DNA of 32,885 bases from Welwitschia mirabilis (taxonomy: Eukaryota; Gnetophyta; Gnetopsida; Welwitschiales). The notes under the pieces are model-generated. The model did not search any database, was not told the DNA's origin, and saw only the letters and a list, made by a program, of their open reading frames with translations. The stretch lies in the NCBI GenBank assembly GCA_051453625.1, contig JBOZIK010000001.1:115303055-115335939 (forward strand), in the 5' to 3' direction. Positions 32,447 to 32,885 of the stretch are shown here, piece by piece; the first letter of the stretch is position 1, and each line of letters opens with the position of its first letter. The translations under genes were made by a program, and so were the position numbers.

Positions 32447-32852
32447 ACACACTCAATCTTTAGAATAAGTATTTTAAGCACACTTAGTCCTTTTGATTAA
32501 ATATATTTTTTCATATGAAGCGACCATGCCATATAAACAACAGGCAAAAAAGAGTAAAGTAGTTTCCTCGCTTGAAAGAAATCCTCCTACTCTCCACCGT
32601 ACACGAACTTTGGCTGTTGGTTCTGGAAACCCTAACCAACCAAAAAGAAATATAACGTAACACAGTCAGCCGGACCTCTTGTTTATTTTATGAAAGACAA
32701 CTCCGTAAATGAGGACGGATGGCGTAGTCCTTGCTGTTTGTTACGGACGATGATAACCTCCTTCTCACGATTTCTTTCATTTGCATCTACTCTTCATCCC
32801 CACCAATCCTTTTCCAAACCAGGCAACGCAGATTCGTATAAATTTGACGTCG
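32447..32852 (+). promoter_or_regulatory. 5' flank and leader of peroxidase gene, copy 2
   Basis: Collinear with 16911-17300 from the first shared word ACACACTCAAT. Compared with copy 1 it has a 15-bp insertion directly after the TATA-like site (TATAAA at 32532-32537; copy 1 reads TATAAG) and one extra A at about 32693-32696. The telo-box AAACCCTAA is kept at 32627-32635 and TGACGTCG directly before the ATG. The last 77 bases of the window are identical to copy 1. The extra A joins an upstream ATG (32690) to a frame that stays open to the window end and overlaps the proposed start out of frame. Confidence 0.6.
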
Positions 32853-32885
32853 ATGGACAAGCACAACACCGTCTCACTTCATTCT
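32853..32885 (+). CDS. Class III peroxidase, second copy, first 11 codons only
   Basis: The window ends 33 bases into the frame MDKHNTVSLHS, identical at DNA level to the start of the gene at 17301. The whole 5' flank is homologous, so this is the start of a duplicated peroxidase gene (or pseudogene) about 15.5 kb downstream in the same orientation. Nothing of the catalytic domain is visible, so whether the copy is intact is unknown. Confidence 0.7.
   Translation, partial: MDKHNTVSLHS

Overview
This is plant (angiosperm) nuclear DNA. One GC-rich gene for a class III secretory peroxidase sits in very AT-rich intergenic sequence made largely of decayed retrotransposons. Class III peroxidases are plant enzymes, and the Ty1/copia, Ty3/gypsy and L1-type LINE fragments are of plant type. 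The species cannot be fixed from this window. There are no bacterial features, operons, CRISPR arrays, or rRNA or tRNA genes that I can support.

Layout. 1-62 is a (CT)n tract cut by the window edge. 63-4529 is AT-rich with no recognisable gene. 4530-11176 holds three copies of one ~430-455 bp LTR, each followed by a decayed primer-binding site: two on the plus strand and one on the minus strand, with a possible copia gag remnant between the first two. 12690-13020 is the 5' end of another LTR element on the minus strand; a second copy lies at 28831-29218. 13238-13858 is a LINE reverse-transcriptase relic on the minus strand. 13859-16910 gave nothing I can name. 16911-18464 is the peroxidase gene with its 5' flank; a 453-base N gap covers most of its N-terminal half. 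19645-23348 is the 5' half of a minus-strand Ty3/gypsy element (protease, CCHC knuckle, gag, PBS, 1.3 kb LTR). It abuts, and appears to have inserted into, the reverse-transcriptase start of a minus-strand Ty1/copia element at 23349-25900. 26215-26540 is a degenerate ~115 bp tandem repeat. 29791-32446 is a plus-strand Ty1/copia relic (gag to integrase). It ends at 32446, one base before a second copy of the peroxidase 5' flank and first 11 codons (32447-32885).

The peroxidase is the only working protein gene I can support. The visible 225 residues keep the heme-ligand histidine and five of the eight family cysteines, and no third intron interrupts them. The second copy shows a tandem or segmental duplication whose copies are separated by about 15 kb of retroelement-rich DNA. 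Both copies stop at exactly the same base after 77 identical bases, one at the N gap and one at the window end. This looks like an assembly-graph break over sequence shared by several gene copies.

I found no convincing new biological system. The points most worth following are the paired assembly break, the duplicated gene with divergent upstream reading frames, the sharp transposon/promoter junction, and the nested transposons.
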